Position numbers and translations under genes: made by a program. DNA of 64,000 bases from Pseudomonas sp. BN102 (GTDB taxonomy: Bacteria; Pseudomonadota; Gammaproteobacteria; Pseudomonadales; Pseudomonadaceae). The stretch spans positions 275,257-339,256 of the forward strand of contig NZ_SSON01000073.1 in the NCBI RefSeq assembly GCF_029871245.1, in the 5' to 3' direction. This document shows positions 36,874 through 46,056 of the stretch, in pieces. Every line of letters begins with the position of its first letter. Positions within the stretch are counted from its first letter, which is position 1. Under the pieces are notes generated by a model that saw nothing but the letters and a program-made list of their open reading frames with translations, did not search any database and was not told where the DNA came from.

Positions 36874-37341
36874 TCACCCCCGCCGATGCACACCCGGTAC
36901 GTGCAGATGCCCTGCATGCGCGCACTCTTCGCTGGCCACCGGCGGCGGCCCCGGCTGCTGCAGCTCGCGGAGGATGCCGCAGGCCTCGCTGGCGCCCTCG
37001 CCGCTGCACTGGGCGCGCAGGTCCTGGAGCTGGCTGCGCAGGGACTGCAACTCGGCGATGCGCACCTCCACATGGTGCAGGTGCTCCTCGATCAGCCGGT
37101 TGGCGGTGCCGCAATCGGCCTCGGGGCGGTCACGCAGGGCCAGCAGGGCGCGGATCTCTTCCTGGGTCATGTCCAGCGAGCGGCAGTGACGGATGAAGGA
37201 CAGCCGCTCCACATGGGCCGCATCGTATTGCCGGTAGTTGCCCGTGCTGCGCGAGGGCGCGGGCAGCAGGCCTTCGCGTTCGTAGTAGCGGATGGTTTCC
37301 ACCGGGCAACCGGTGAGTGTGGCGAGTTCGCCGATCTTCAT
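36874..37341 (-). CDS. cadR: Cd(II)/Pb(II)-responsive MerR-family regulator CadR
   Basis: A 155-residue MerR-type activator. The N-terminal winged helix reads MKIGELATLTGCPVETIRYYEREGLLP, then a long dimerisation helix. The metal-binding cysteines are Cys77 (DCGTANRL), Cys112 and Cys121 (CSGEGASEACGIL); CadR of P. putida has Cys77, Cys112 and Cys119, so this is a near match. The tail CAHAGHLHVPGVHRRG is His-rich as in CadR. It is divergent from cadA across a MerR-type dyad. ZntR and CueR paralogues lack this His-rich tail. Confidence 0.9.
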   Translation of the reverse strand: MKIGELATLTGCPVETIRYYEREGLLPAPSRSTGNYRQYDAAHVERLSFIRHCRSLDMTQEEIRALLALRDRPEADCGTANRLIEEHLHHVEVRIAELQSLRSQLQDLRAQCSGEGASEACGILRELQQPGPPPVASEECAHAGHLHVPGVHRRG

Positions 37342-37354
37342 TGCCAGACTCCCC

Positions 37355-37385
37355 TTGACTCTGTAGTTGCTACAGGGTGTGCAAT
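37355..37385 (+). promoter_or_regulatory. CadR-controlled promoter of cadA
   Basis: TTGACT (37355-37360) and TGCAAT (37380-37385) are separated by 19 bases, the over-long spacing typical of MerR-activated promoters. Between them lies the dyad ACTCTGTAG-TTG-CTACAGGGT (37358-37378), 8 of 9 positions paired. It sits 32 bases before the cadA start. Confidence 0.82.
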
Positions 37386-37416
37386 GCAGCTCGAAGCGTC
37401 AAACAGGAATTGACCC

Positions 37417-39603
37417 ATGAGCCACCATTGCTGCCACGACCATGACCACGCGCCCCGGTCCGCCGCGCCGGACCTTGCGGGCGTCGCCGCCACCGCCGAG
37501 CCGCGCTGGAGCAGCCTGCGCATCGACGCCATGGACTGCCCTACCGAGGAACGCCTGATCCGTGATGCGCTGGGCAAGGTCCCGGCCATCGAGGCCCTGG
37601 AATTCAACCTCATGCAGCGCCTGCTGCGAGTACGCCACCGCTTCGACGACCTGGAGCCGCTGCAGCGCCTGATCGAAGGCCTGGGTATGCAGGCCGTGCC
37701 CCTGGCCGAAGGTGCCCCGGCAAGCGCGCCGGCCGACGTGAAGAAACCCTGGTGGCCGCTGGCCCTGGCCGGCCTCGCCGCGCTGGCAGCGGAAGCCTGC
37801 GAATGGTTCGAGCTCGCACCCGGATGGCTGGTCGCCGGCCTGGCGATACTGGCCATCCTCGGCGCCGGACTGCCCACCTACCGCAAGGGCTGGATCGCCC
37901 TGAAGAACCGCAACCTGAACATCAACGCGCTAATGAGCATCGCCGTTACCGGCGCCCTGCTGATCGGCCAGTGGCCGGAAGCGGCCATGGTCAGCGTGCT
38001 TTTCGCCATTGCCGAGCTGATCGAGGCGCGCTCCCTGGAACGGGCGCGGGACGCCATACGCGGCCTGCTGCAGCTGGCCCCCGAACAGGCCACGGTGTTC
38101 GAGGACGGCCAGTGGCAAGAACGTCCGGCCCGCCAGGTGCAACCCGGCACCCGCGTACGGGTACGCCCCGGCGAGCGTATCGCCCTGGATGGCGAACTAC
38201 TGAACGGCAGCTCCAGCGTCAACCAGGCGCCCATCACCGGCGAAAGCCTGCCGGTGGAGAAGGACCCGGGCGACCCGCTCTTCGCCGGTACCATCAACGG
38301 TGAAGGCGAGCTGGAGTACCGCGCCACCCGCGCGGCCGGCGACAGCACCCTGGCGCGCATCATCCACGCGGTGGAGGCGGCCCAGGGCTCGCGGGCACCC
38401 ACACAGCGCTTCGTCGACCAGTTCTCGCGCATCTACACGCCGGTGGTGATCCTGATCGCCGTGTTCACCGCCCTGCTGCCGCCCCTTCTGTTCGACGGCG
38501 CCTGGCTGGACTGGCTGTACCGTGCCCTGGTGCTGCTGGTGATCGCCTGCCCCTGCGCCCTGGTGATCTCCACCCCGGTGACCATCGTCAGCGGCCTGGC
38601 GGCGGCGGCCCGCGGCGGCATCCTGATCAAGGGCGGGGTCTTCCTCGAACTCGGCCGCAAGCTGGCCTGGGTGGCGCTGGACAAGACCGGCACACTGACC
38701 GAGGGCCGTCCGCAGCAGACCGACGTCGAGCTGCTGCAGGCGGATGAGCGTGATGCCCGTGCTCTGGCCGCCAGCCTGGCGGCCCGCTCGGACCATCCGG
38801 TGTCCCAGGCCGTGGCCCGCGCCGCCGAAGCCGAGGGCATCGCCCTCTACGCCGTGGATCGCCTGGCCGCCCTGCCCGGCCGAGGTGTCACCGGCCTGAT
38901 CGAGGGCCGTAATTACCACCTGGGCAATCACCGGCTGATCGAGGAGCTGGGACTCTGCTCATCGGCGCTGGAAGCCCGCCTGGACACCCTGGAAGCCCAG
39001 GGCAAGACAGTGGTGGCCCTGTGCGGGGAAAGCGCGGTGCTGGCCCTGTTCGCCGTAGCCGATACGGTGCGCGACAGCAGCCGTGAAGCAGTCCTCCAGC
39101 TCCACGACCTCGGGGTGAAGACCCTGATGCTGAGCGGCGACAATCCCCACACGGTGCAGGCCATCGCTGCCCAGGTGGGTATCGACGAGGCGCGCGGCAA
39201 CCTGCTGCCGGAGGACAAGCTGGCGGATATCGTCCGGCGCCGGGCCGGCAGCGCTGCCGTGGGCATGGTCGGCGACGGCATCAACGATGCCCCGGCCCTG
39301 GCCCGCGCCGATATCGGCTTCGCCATGGGCGCCGCCGGCTCCGATACCGCCATCGAAACCGCCGGTGTGGCGCTGATGGACGACGACCTGCGCAAGCTGC
39401 CGCAATTCATCCGCCTGTCGCGCCGCACCCATGCCGTGCTGATGCAGAACATCAGCCTGGCCTTGGGGATCAAGGCGGTGTTCCTGGCGCTGACCCTGAT
39501 GGGTCAAGGCACCCTGTGGATGGCAGTGTTCGCCGATATGGGGGCCAGCTTGCTGGTGGTGTTCAATGGGTTGCGCTTGTTGTCGGCGAAGTCGTTGCAG
39601 TGA
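37417..39603 (+). CDS. cadA: heavy-metal (Cd/Zn/Pb) P1B-type ATPase CadA
   Basis: A 728-residue inner-membrane exporter of Cd2+, Zn2+ or Pb2+. The N-terminus MSHHCCHDHDHAP is His/Cys-rich, followed by a ferredoxin-like metal domain with MDCPTEE (Cys41) in place of the usual GMxCxxC. Eight membrane helices are predicted, with the metal-site CPC at 378-380, the phosphorylation motif DKTGT (Asp422), TGES and MVGDGINDAPALA. The order CadR/CadA and the MerR promoter fit cadmium resistance. It is followed by a palindrome that may terminate it. Copper specificity is unlikely because the CPC plus CadR pairing points to divalent ions. Confidence 0.95.
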   Translation: MSHHCCHDHDHAPRSAAPDLAGVAATAEPRWSSLRIDAMDCPTEERLIRDALGKVPAIEALEFNLMQRLLRVRHRFDDLEPLQRLIEGLGMQAVPLAEGAPASAPADVKKPWWPLALAGLAALAAEACEWFELAPGWLVAGLAILAILGAGLPTYRKGWIALKNRNLNINALMSIAVTGALLIGQWPEAAMVSVLFAIAELIEARSLERARDAIRGLLQLAPEQATVFEDGQWQERPARQVQPGTRVRVRPGERIALDGELLNGSSSVNQAPITGESLPVEKDPGDPLFAGTINGEGELEYRATRAAGDSTLARIIHAVEAAQGSRAPTQRFVDQFSRIYTPVVILIAVFTALLPPLLFDGAWLDWLYRALVLLVIACPCALVISTPVTIVSGLAAAARGGILIKGGVFLELGRKLAWVALDKTGTLTEGRPQQTDVELLQADERDARALAASLAARSDHPVSQAVARAAEAEGIALYAVDRLAALPGRGVTGLIEGRNYHLGNHRLIEELGLCSSALEARLDTLEAQGKTVVALCGESAVLALFAVADTVRDSSREAVLQLHDLGVKTLMLSGDNPHTVQAIAAQVGIDEARGNLLPEDKLADIVRRRAGSAAVGMVGDGINDAPALARADIGFAMGAAGSDTAIETAGVALMDDDLRKLPQFIRLSRRTHAVLMQNISLALGIKAVFLALTLMGQGTLWMAVFADMGASLLVVFNGLRLLSAKSLQ

Positions 39604-39638
39604 TGGCGACTCGCGTACCCCGCTTTCCCTCTCCCCAA

Positions 39639-39662
39639 CCCTCTCCCACAAGTGGGAGAGGG
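39639..39662. repeat. palindrome CCCTCTCCCAC/GTGGGAGAGGG
   Basis: A perfect 11-bp stem around AA, in the convergent gap between cadA and the macrodomain gene. Such CTCTCCCAC palindromes recur in pseudomonad genomes and could act as a two-way terminator. Confidence 0.6.
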
Positions 39663-39694
39663 GGCTGTCCGTGCCGGGGGGCCGTCCGTACCAG

Positions 39695-39730
39695 GTAGGT
39701 TGGGCTGAGCAACGCGAAGCACCAACCTAC
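39695..39730. repeat. short REP-like element, GTAGGTTGG family
   Basis: GTAGGTTGGGCTGAGCAACG...CACCAACCTAC forms a hairpin whose ends match the element at 29110-29196. It is the shorter, single-hairpin form. Confidence 0.7.
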
Positions 39731-39737
39731 GGGCCGA

Positions 39738-40238
39738 CTAGCCCAATACGTTGCGGTAAACCTTAACCATCTCCTCCCCAAAGGCCACCAACAGCGCCTC
39801 ACGCAAGCTGCTGCCCGCCGGCCTTGGTCGCCTGAGTTCTTCCACAGCGATTCGCGCCGCCGCGTCCAACGGATACCCGTACACCCCGCAGCTGATGGCC
39901 GGAAAGGCGATGCTTACCAGCCCTTCAGCTTCAGCCAAGGCCAAGCTTTTGCGGTAGCAGCTGGCGAGCAGTTCGGGTTCGCGATGGTTGCCGCCGTGCC
40001 AGACCGGGCCCACCGTGTGGATCACGAAGCGCGCCGGCAGACGGAAGCCCGGGGTGATGCGCGCCTCGCCCGTGGGGCAGCCGCCGAGGGGGCGGCAGTG
40101 GGCCAGCAGTTCCGAGCCGGCGGCGCGGTGGATGGCGCCGTCCACTCCACCGCCGCCGAGCAGCGAGGAGTTGGCGGCATTGACGATGGCGTCCACCTCC
40201 AGGGTGGTGATGTCGCCCTGCCAGATTCGAATGTCCAT
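39738..40238 (-). CDS. macrodomain protein (O-acetyl-ADP-ribose deacetylase type)
   Basis: A 166-residue single macrodomain that binds ADP-ribose and probably hydrolyses O-acetyl-ADP-ribose or reverses ADP-ribosylation. I chose the ATG at 40238 with GGAGG 8 bases upstream over a GTG at 40253. The family motifs are [23 protein letters not shown] (about residues 15-37) and [12 protein letters not shown] (about 115-126). The layout is that of YmdB/MacroD types. The small membrane protein gene is just upstream on the same strand, so it may belong to a short operon. Confidence 0.92.
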   Translation of the reverse strand: MDIRIWQGDITTLEVDAIVNAANSSLLGGGGVDGAIHRAAGSELLAHCRPLGGCPTGEARITPGFRLPARFVIHTVGPVWHGGNHREPELLASCYRKSLALAEAEGLVSIAFPAISCGVYGYPLDAAARIAVEELRRPRPAGSSLREALLVAFGEEMVKVYRNVLG

Positions 40239-40270
40239 GCCAGGTACCTCCACCCCAGGAAACTAGTCCG

Positions 40271-40594
40271 TTATTTCACTTCTTGCGGGGTCTCCTGACC
40301 AATGCAGCGCACGGCCTTCTTCCTGTTGTCCACCAGCACACCGGTCAGGCCCTTCTGTTGGGTGTCGAACAGCACCAACACACCGTCGATGCACTGGGCG
40401 ACCTGGGCAGCGGGTTCCAGGGAAACCTTGTAGTCCTCGCCCGGCATGGTCTTCAGCATGGTGAAGTCGGACAGCAGCAGGGCGTCCTCGGGTTTGGCGA
40501 AGTGCAGGTAACCGTAGTACCAGAGCACCATCACGGTGCCGACGATGCTGCCGATGCCGGTGAGGATCAGCGGAATGGGGTTGCGTTCGCTCAT
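40271..40594 (-). CDS. small membrane-anchored protein of unknown function
   Basis: A 107-residue protein with one N-terminal membrane helix (IPLILTGIGSIVGTVMVLWYYGY) and a soluble part. Its end contains AQCIDGVLVLF and VRCIGQETPQEVK, so two cysteines could form a disulfide if the part is periplasmic. Its start overlaps the stop of the lipoprotein hydrolase gene (ATGA), so it is translated with it. No family is recognised. A similar gene (PA3694) sits in this spot in PAO1, from memory. Confidence 0.8.
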   Translation of the reverse strand: MSERNPIPLILTGIGSIVGTVMVLWYYGYLHFAKPEDALLLSDFTMLKTMPGEDYKVSLEPAAQVAQCIDGVLVLFDTQQKGLTGVLVDNRKKAVRCIGQETPQEVK

Positions 40595-41475
40595 TGGGGA
40601 CTCTCTGTATTCGGGACTTCGGCCAGCCGACGCAGTCCGACGAAGCCGGTCGGATCTTCGAGGTAGAGCAGCATCACTTTCCGCCAGGTGGGGTCGGCGA
40701 AGGTCTGCACATGGCCGCCGCGGACCGGCTGGAACACCCGCGGCGGGGGCGCAGCTTGATACAAGCGCACACCGTTGGAAAGGGGCACCACCGGATCGTC
40801 GACGCTGTGGTAGATCAGCATGGGCAGCCCTTTCAGCTTGCCGATGGCGTGGATGGCGCTGTCGCCGTCGGGCACCAGCCAGGACAGCGGCACCTGCAGC
40901 GGCCAGGTCACCCAAGCGTTGGACAGGCTGTACTGGGCCACCTCGCGGTAGCTGGCCGGTACGCCGTCCAGTACCAGGGCCCGGAGTTGGTCGCGGCGCT
41001 CGGGATGTTCGGCGAGGTAATGCACCGCCAGCGCGCCGCCGATGCTCTGGCCGAGCACTATCCGCGGCTTGCCCTGCACTTCGGGCGCCTGGTCGAGCCA
41101 GGCGAAGGCGGCGTCGATGTCCTGGTACAGCGCCGGCAGGCTGGGCGAGCCCTGGGAGCGGCCATAGCCACGGTAATCCAGCAGCAGCACCTGATAGCCC
41201 TGGGCGGGCAGCCACCAGCTGCCACCGAGGTGGGTGGCGACATTGCCGCCGTTGCCGTGCAGGTGCAGCACGGTGCCCTTCACCTCGACGCCTTGCTTGG
41301 CCGGCAGCCACCAGGCGTGCAGGCGGGTGCCGTCAGCCGCGGTGAGGTCGATGTCGCGGTATTCCAGTTTGACCCGTTCCGGGGTGAGGGGAAGATGGCG
41401 GTCGGGGTAGAACAGCAGCGAGCTGCAGCCTTGCAGGAGCAGTACGGCGAGGATCAGCAGCAAGCGGTAGCGCAT
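40591..41475 (-). CDS. alpha/beta-hydrolase lipoprotein
   Basis: A 294-residue hydrolase with an N-terminal lipoprotein signal ending LLQGC (Cys17), so a periplasmic or outer-membrane location is expected. It is an alpha/beta-hydrolase of the YqiK/BAAT-like 'DUF' group with HGNGGNVATH (oxyanion region), nucleophile Ser in GQSIG, the Asp in YHSVDDPVVP and the His in GGHVQTF. The LLLDYRGYGRSQGSP motif is typical. The order of the small membrane protein, hydrolase, DUF1704 and lipoprotein genes on one strand suggests an operon. The substrate is unknown. Confidence 0.92.
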   Translation of the reverse strand: MRYRLLLILAVLLLQGCSSLLFYPDRHLPLTPERVKLEYRDIDLTAADGTRLHAWWLPAKQGVEVKGTVLHLHGNGGNVATHLGGSWWLPAQGYQVLLLDYRGYGRSQGSPSLPALYQDIDAAFAWLDQAPEVQGKPRIVLGQSIGGALAVHYLAEHPERRDQLRALVLDGVPASYREVAQYSLSNAWVTWPLQVPLSWLVPDGDSAIHAIGKLKGLPMLIYHSVDDPVVPLSNGVRLYQAAPPPRVFQPVRGGHVQTFADPTWRKVMLLYLEDPTGFVGLRRLAEVPNTESPQ

Positions 41476-41503
41476 GGTGGATTCCTTCCTGGAGATTCGT
41501 TGG

Positions 41504-41537
41504 CCGGCCCCGCGGGCCGGTCAGCGAATGAATTCGC
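41504..41537. repeat. paired small hairpins upstream of the hydrolase gene
   Basis: CCGGCCC-CGC-GGGCCGG (41504-41520) is followed by GCGAAT-GA-ATTCGC (41524-41537). The second resembles the core GAGCGAATGATTTCGCTC at 57031-57048, so they may be degraded copies of one REP family. Confidence 0.45.
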
Positions 41538-41559
41538 CCCCACAAGGAGCTTTGCGGCC

Positions 41560-42855
41560 CTACAGGATATTGGCGTAATCCGCCTCGATGCGCTCCAGGC
41601 TCAGGTGGTTGAGGAAGTTGGAGAAGCACATCCAGGCCGACAGGGCATTGAGGTCGCGGAACTGCGGCGGCAGGTACTTGGGCGGCACCACCAGGCCTTC
41701 GTCCACCAGCTGGCGCAGGGTGCGGGTGTCTTCAAGGGTGGTCTTGCCGCAGAACAGCAAGGGGATCTGTTCCAGCTTGCCCTTGCGCACGGCGAGCTGG
41801 ATGTAGTTGTAGATCAGGATGAAACCCTTCAGGTAGGACAGGTCCTTGGTGAAGGGCAACCCTGCTGGCACCGAGCCACGGAAGGCCCGGCTGGCGCTGC
41901 CGTAGCTCTCCTCCATGCTGTAACCCTGCTCGCGGTAGAAGTGGTAGACCTCGAGGAAGTCGGCGCCCTCCTCCGCCATGTGGATGGCACGGGTGCGGTT
42001 GGTCAGCTTGCGCAGCCGGGTCGGATAGGAGGCGAAGGCGATCACCTCCATCAGGATCGCCAGGCCTTCCTGGGTCACGGTGGAAGACGGCGGGCCCTTG
42101 GAGAGGAAGGTGCAGATCGGCTGGTTCTGGCCGTTCAGGGTGGTGCCCACGTGCACCAGGCCTTCGTGGACTTCCAGGGCGCGCACATCGCGCTCGTTGA
42201 ACATGGCGTCGGCGCGGATCTTGATGTAGTCGGCGCCGGCCGCGGCGTCGGCGACTATGCCGTCGGACTCGAACACCCGGATGGTGTCGTCGCCTTCACC
42301 GAACACTGCACTCAGGCGGCTCTGCAGCATGTCCACGGCGTCCTTGGCGGTAAGGGTCTTCGGCTCGTCCTTGAGGTCGCCGCGGTGGGCGATATTGTTC
42401 AAGTAGTCGAAGAGCATCAGGCCGAGGTCGGCCAGGGTCGGGTCGCCGGCGTGGAAGGCGTCGGAGGCCGCGCCGTAGAGTTCCTGGGAAATCAGCCCGA
42501 AGTCCGAGGTGCCACGCGCTTCCAGCATGCGGATCACCATGCGGTATTCCTTGCACATGCGCCGCATGATCTGCCCCACCGGGTTGAACTGGCCCAGGTG
42601 GCGGGTGATGTCGCGCTCGATGTTCTGGAACTCGAGCTTCTTCTCCGCGGAATCGAAGGCCAGCGGCCGGCTTTCGTAGTAGGCGCGGTCCACCTCGGGC
42701 ATGGCCTTGCCCTTGTGCTTGAGGAAACCCTGGCGGACGCTGTCGTCCCACTTCACCGCATCCAGCACACGGATCGGCGTCTGCGCCTGGACGATGCGGT
42801 CGGACAGCGCGCGGATGGTCTTCTGGTAATCGTCAGGCAGCTTGCGGCGGGTCAA
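41560..42855 (-). CDS. DUF1704 'QEGLA' protein, predicted HExxxH metallopeptidase
   Basis: A 431-residue protein of the DUF1704 family, also called flavohemoglobin expression-modulating QEGLA motif protein. I placed the start at the TTG at 42855 (MTRRKLPDDYQ), which has GAGGAG 9 bases upstream; the longer frame runs through the upstream lipoprotein gene and lacks family features. His230, Glu231 and His235 form HEGLVH, an HExxxH motif, and QEGLA lies at 262-266 with Glu263 a plausible third ligand. Eukaryotic DUF1704 members (MATCAP) are zinc tyrosine carboxypeptidases with an HExxxH motif, so a peptidase role is likely, but no substrate is known. No signal peptide was seen. Confidence 0.85.
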   Translation of the reverse strand: MTRRKLPDDYQKTIRALSDRIVQAQTPIRVLDAVKWDDSVRQGFLKHKGKAMPEVDRAYYESRPLAFDSAEKKLEFQNIERDITRHLGQFNPVGQIMRRMCKEYRMVIRMLEARGTSDFGLISQELYGAASDAFHAGDPTLADLGLMLFDYLNNIAHRGDLKDEPKTLTAKDAVDMLQSRLSAVFGEGDDTIRVFESDGIVADAAAGADYIKIRADAMFNERDVRALEVHEGLVHVGTTLNGQNQPICTFLSKGPPSSTVTQEGLAILMEVIAFASYPTRLRKLTNRTRAIHMAEEGADFLEVYHFYREQGYSMEESYGSASRAFRGSVPAGLPFTKDLSYLKGFILIYNYIQLAVRKGKLEQIPLLFCGKTTLEDTRTLRQLVDEGLVVPPKYLPPQFRDLNALSAWMCFSNFLNHLSLERIEADYANIL

Positions 42856-42859
42856 AGGA

Positions 42860-43414
42860 TCACTCCTCGGTGGCGCGCTGGTAGCGCGCCACTTCGACGA
42901 AGACGTCGGAGTTGGCCGGATCGTCGAGCCAGGTGAACACGGTGTCCAGCGGGCTGGTGATGAGCACGCCGTCGCCTTCGGGCATCTCCACCACCTGGCC
43001 TTCCAGGTTGCCCTCTTCCAGCTCCTGCTCGATGCGTTGGACATCCAGGTTGTAGATCACCAGCTCGTTGTCGGTGGTCAGCTCGAAGCCGGCGATGGCG
43101 AAGTTGTTGCCGAGCTTCTTCGGCACGCCGGCGGACAGGTACCAGCGGCGGCCATGGTGGGCGACGGTGAAACCGAACTCCTCCATATCATCCAGGTTGT
43201 CCTTGCTGCCCTCGAAGCTGCGTGCCTTGTACAGGTTGGAGCCGGCGCGGCTGACCTCCAGGTACTGCCGCTCGCCCCACTCGTCCTTACGGGTCCAGTC
43301 CCCGAGAAGGGGCATGGGAGCCGGCTCGTTGGCCGGGATCGGATCCTTGAAGGTGACCAGGCAGCCGCCCAACAGCAGGAAGGACAGGGCAACCACCGCA
43401 CGCCAGACTTTCAT
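42860..43414 (-). CDS. lipoprotein of unknown function, paired with DUF1704 gene
   Basis: A 184-residue lipoprotein. The ATG at 43414 gives MKVWRAVVALSFLLLGGCLV with lipobox LLGGC (Cys18); an earlier in-frame start 36 codons upstream would spoil the signal. The mature part is a beta-rich domain with LLGDWTRKDEWGERQYLEV and FTVAHHGRRWYLSAGVPKK. It ends 4 bases before the DUF1704 start, so the two are co-transcribed and probably work together. I do not recognise a family. Confidence 0.82.
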   Translation of the reverse strand: MKVWRAVVALSFLLLGGCLVTFKDPIPANEPAPMPLLGDWTRKDEWGERQYLEVSRAGSNLYKARSFEGSKDNLDDMEEFGFTVAHHGRRWYLSAGVPKKLGNNFAIAGFELTTDNELVIYNLDVQRIEQELEEGNLEGQVVEMPEGDGVLITSPLDTVFTWLDDPANSDVFVEVARYQRATEE

Positions 43415-43604
43415 CTCGCTCTCCTTGTGATAACGAAAAACCCCGCCTCGCCGGCCAAGTGAACACGTCGCGAGCGATGGCCAGGCTAGGGGAACAGGCG
43501 AAGAAGCGCAGTAAATGAGCATTCTGAGCCTGCTTTCAACGACGCATGGCCGAGCGGAGCAGTGTTCACGCAGCCGCCGGCACGGCGGGGTTAGATCTAC
43601 GCGC

Positions 43605-44318
43605 CTAGAGTCCCATCACCAGGTAAAGGTAGCGTTTCAGGACAGCTCGCATCTCGTCGATGTCGAGATTTTCCACCCCGTCGAGAAGGCCCTGATATTC
43701 CATCCGCAGAATGACAGCCGTCAACACCTTGGCATCCTCGCCCGGCTCGGCCGACCCCAGGACCTGGAAGAAATGCTCCGCGCCCTGGGAGAGTATCCGC
43801 CGATGTGCGTCAGCCAGGTTACGCAGCCCGGCGTTGAGCAGCGCTTCCTGGCGGAAGGCCTGCTCGGCCATCAGCTGGTCGCGGTTCTCCTGCAGCTGGC
43901 TGCGCACGTACTGGATCGCCAGTTCGACGATCTGGTCGGTCATCGCCCGGCGCGAATCGCCGTCGCGGCTGAGCGCCACGGCTATGGCCTGGAGGTCGTC
44001 CTCCACGCTGGCCCAGAAGGCCGCCATGACCGCCGAGCTGCGTTCGACGAACTGGGCGAAGGTGTCGGTGATAAGGTCGTTGATGTCCTTGAAGTAATAG
44101 GTGGTGGCCGACAGCGGCACCTGGGCCTCGGCGGCCACCGCGCGGTGGCGCACGGCGCGTACGCCATCGCGGACGATGATGCGCATGGCGGCGTCGAGGA
44201 TCGCCTGGCGGCGCTGCTCGCTGCCCTGGCGGCTGGCCTTGCGGCCCTGGTACTTCACGCTTTCGGCTACCGCACTGGCCACGCGGGCGGCGCTGTCACT
44301 ACGGGACGTCTGGCTCAA
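43605..44318 (-). CDS. TetR-family transcriptional regulator
   Basis: A 237-residue regulator with an N-terminal TetR domain (HTH region VAAEAQVPLSATTYYFKD) and a long helical ligand domain. The start is uncertain. I chose the TTG at 44318, giving MSQTSRSDSAARVASAVAES, because GGAGG lies 10 bases upstream and the length agrees with the PAO1 equivalent (PA3699, 237 residues, from memory). An ATG at 44363 would add 15 residues. It is monocistronic between the lipoprotein gene and lysS, and may regulate the flanking operon or distant genes. Confidence 0.85.
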   Translation of the reverse strand: MSQTSRSDSAARVASAVAESVKYQGRKASRQGSEQRRQAILDAAMRIIVRDGVRAVRHRAVAAEAQVPLSATTYYFKDINDLITDTFAQFVERSSAVMAAFWASVEDDLQAIAVALSRDGDSRRAMTDQIVELAIQYVRSQLQENRDQLMAEQAFRQEALLNAGLRNLADAHRRILSQGAEHFFQVLGSAEPGEDAKVLTAVILRMEYQGLLDGVENLDIDEMRAVLKRYLYLVMGL

Positions 44319-44476
44319 GTCAGGAAATCCTCCGAACACACTCAAGGTGAAAGTGTTGACCATATATCCGGCTAATCAATGCCGGAGCAGGCAGGAAAAG
44401 GCTCTATCGATCCTGAAGAGCGCTTTCTAGGAGCGTCGCCGCCAGCGAAAGGTTCGATCGCCGGGCGCTGCCCAAG

Positions 44477-44500
44477 AAAAAACCGCCCGAAGGCGGTTTT
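44477..44500 (-). terminator. terminator of lysS
   Basis: On the minus strand AAAACCGCC-TTCG-GGCGGTTTT with a run of T residues is a textbook intrinsic terminator just beyond the lysS stop. Confidence 0.93.
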
Positions 44501-44512
44501 CTCACTCCTGCA

Positions 44513-46015
44513 TCAAGCCTCGGGCCGCATGTGCGGGAACAGGATGACGTCACGAATAGACGGCGAATTGGTGAGCAGCATCACAAGTCGGTCGATACCG
44601 ATGCCTTCGCCGGCAGTCGGCGGCATGCCGTACTCGAGGGCGCGGACGAAGTCGGCGTCGAAGTGCATGGCCTCGTCGTCGCCAGCGTCCTTGTCCTTGA
44701 CCTGCTGCATGAAGCGTTCGGCCTGGTCTTCGGCGTCATTCAGCTCGGAGTAGGCGTTGGCGATCTCGCGGCCGCCGATGAACAGCTCGAAGCGGTCGGT
44801 GACGCTCGGGTCCTCGTCGTTGCGGCGGGCCAGCGGCGAGACTTCGAAGGGGTACTTGGTGATGAAGGTCGGCTGTTCCAGCTTGTGCTCCACCAGCTCT
44901 TCGAAAATCATCACCTGCAGCTTGCCCAGGCCTTCGAAGCCGAGCACCTTGGCACCGGCCTTCTTGGCGATCTCGCGAGCCTTGTCGATGTCCTTGAGGT
45001 CGGCCTCGGTGATGTCCGGATTGAACTTGAGGATCGAGTCGAATACGGAGAGGCGTGCGAAGGGCTCGCCGAAGTGGAACACCTTGTCGCCGTACGGCAC
45101 GTCGGTGCTCCCCAGCACAAGCTGCGCCAGCTCGCGGAACAGCTCCTCGGTCAGGTCCATGTTGTCTTCGTAGTCGGCGTAGGCCTGGTAGAACTCGAGC
45201 ATGGTGAACTCGGGGTTGTGCCGGGTCGAAACGCCTTCGTTACGGAAGTTGCGGTTGATCTCGAAGACCTTCTCGAAGCCACCGACCACCAGGCGCTTGA
45301 GGTACAGCTCCGGCGCGATGCGCAGGAACATGGCCATGTCCAGCGCGTTGTGGTGGGTCTGGAAGGGCTTGGCCGCGGCGCCACCGGGGATGGTTTGCAG
45401 CATCGGCGTTTCCACTTCAAGGAAGTCGCGCTCGGCGAGGAACTTGCGAATGTGGCTGATGATCCGGGTGCGCACGCGGAAGGTGTCGCGCACTTCCTCG
45501 TTGACGATCAGGTCGACGTAGCGCTGGCGGTAGCGCTGTTCGGTGTCGGTCAGTCCATGGTGCTTGTCCGGCAGCGGGCGCAGGGACTTGGTCAGCATGC
45601 GGACGTTGGTCATCTCGACGTACAGGTCACCCTTGCCGGAGCGGGCCAGGGTGCCCTCGGCGGAGATGATGTCGCCCAGGTCGTAGTGCTTGACGGACTC
45701 CAGGGTCTCGGCGGACAGGGTCTTGCGGTTGACATAGACCTGGATGCGGCCGGTCATGTCCTGGATCACCATGAAGGCGCCACGGTTGAGCATGATGCGA
45801 CCGGCTACCTTGACCGGGATGGCCGCGGCTTCCAGCTCTTCCTTGGTCTTGTCGACGTACTGTTTCTGCAGGTCCGCGCAGTAGTTCTCGCGGCGGAAGT
45901 CATTCGGGAAGGCATTGCCCTGCTCACGCACGGCGGCAAGCTTTTCCTTGCGCTGGGCGATCAGCTTGTTTTCTTCCTGTTGCAGTTCGTGAAGGTCGAG
46001 TTCTTGGTCGCTCAT
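44513..46015 (-). CDS. lysS: lysyl-tRNA synthetase (class II) LysS
   Basis: A 500-residue class IIb lysyl-tRNA synthetase that charges tRNA-Lys. It has an N-terminal OB-fold anticodon domain ([19 protein letters not shown]) and class II motifs 1, 2 and 3: the motif 2 loop [20 protein letters not shown] and the motif 3 end [21 protein letters not shown]. The start [18 protein letters not shown] is clear. prfB precedes it on the same strand with a REPIN between; lysS and prfB commonly neighbour each other in gamma-proteobacteria. Confidence 0.98.
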   Translation of the reverse strand: MSDQELDLHELQQEENKLIAQRKEKLAAVREQGNAFPNDFRRENYCADLQKQYVDKTKEELEAAAIPVKVAGRIMLNRGAFMVIQDMTGRIQVYVNRKTLSAETLESVKHYDLGDIISAEGTLARSGKGDLYVEMTNVRMLTKSLRPLPDKHHGLTDTEQRYRQRYVDLIVNEEVRDTFRVRTRIISHIRKFLAERDFLEVETPMLQTIPGGAAAKPFQTHHNALDMAMFLRIAPELYLKRLVVGGFEKVFEINRNFRNEGVSTRHNPEFTMLEFYQAYADYEDNMDLTEELFRELAQLVLGSTDVPYGDKVFHFGEPFARLSVFDSILKFNPDITEADLKDIDKAREIAKKAGAKVLGFEGLGKLQVMIFEELVEHKLEQPTFITKYPFEVSPLARRNDEDPSVTDRFELFIGGREIANAYSELNDAEDQAERFMQQVKDKDAGDDEAMHFDADFVRALEYGMPPTAGEGIGIDRLVMLLTNSPSIRDVILFPHMRPEA

Positions 46016-46056
46016 GGTCTTTCTATCTGCCTGGCGTCTATTTCAATTTGGTAACC

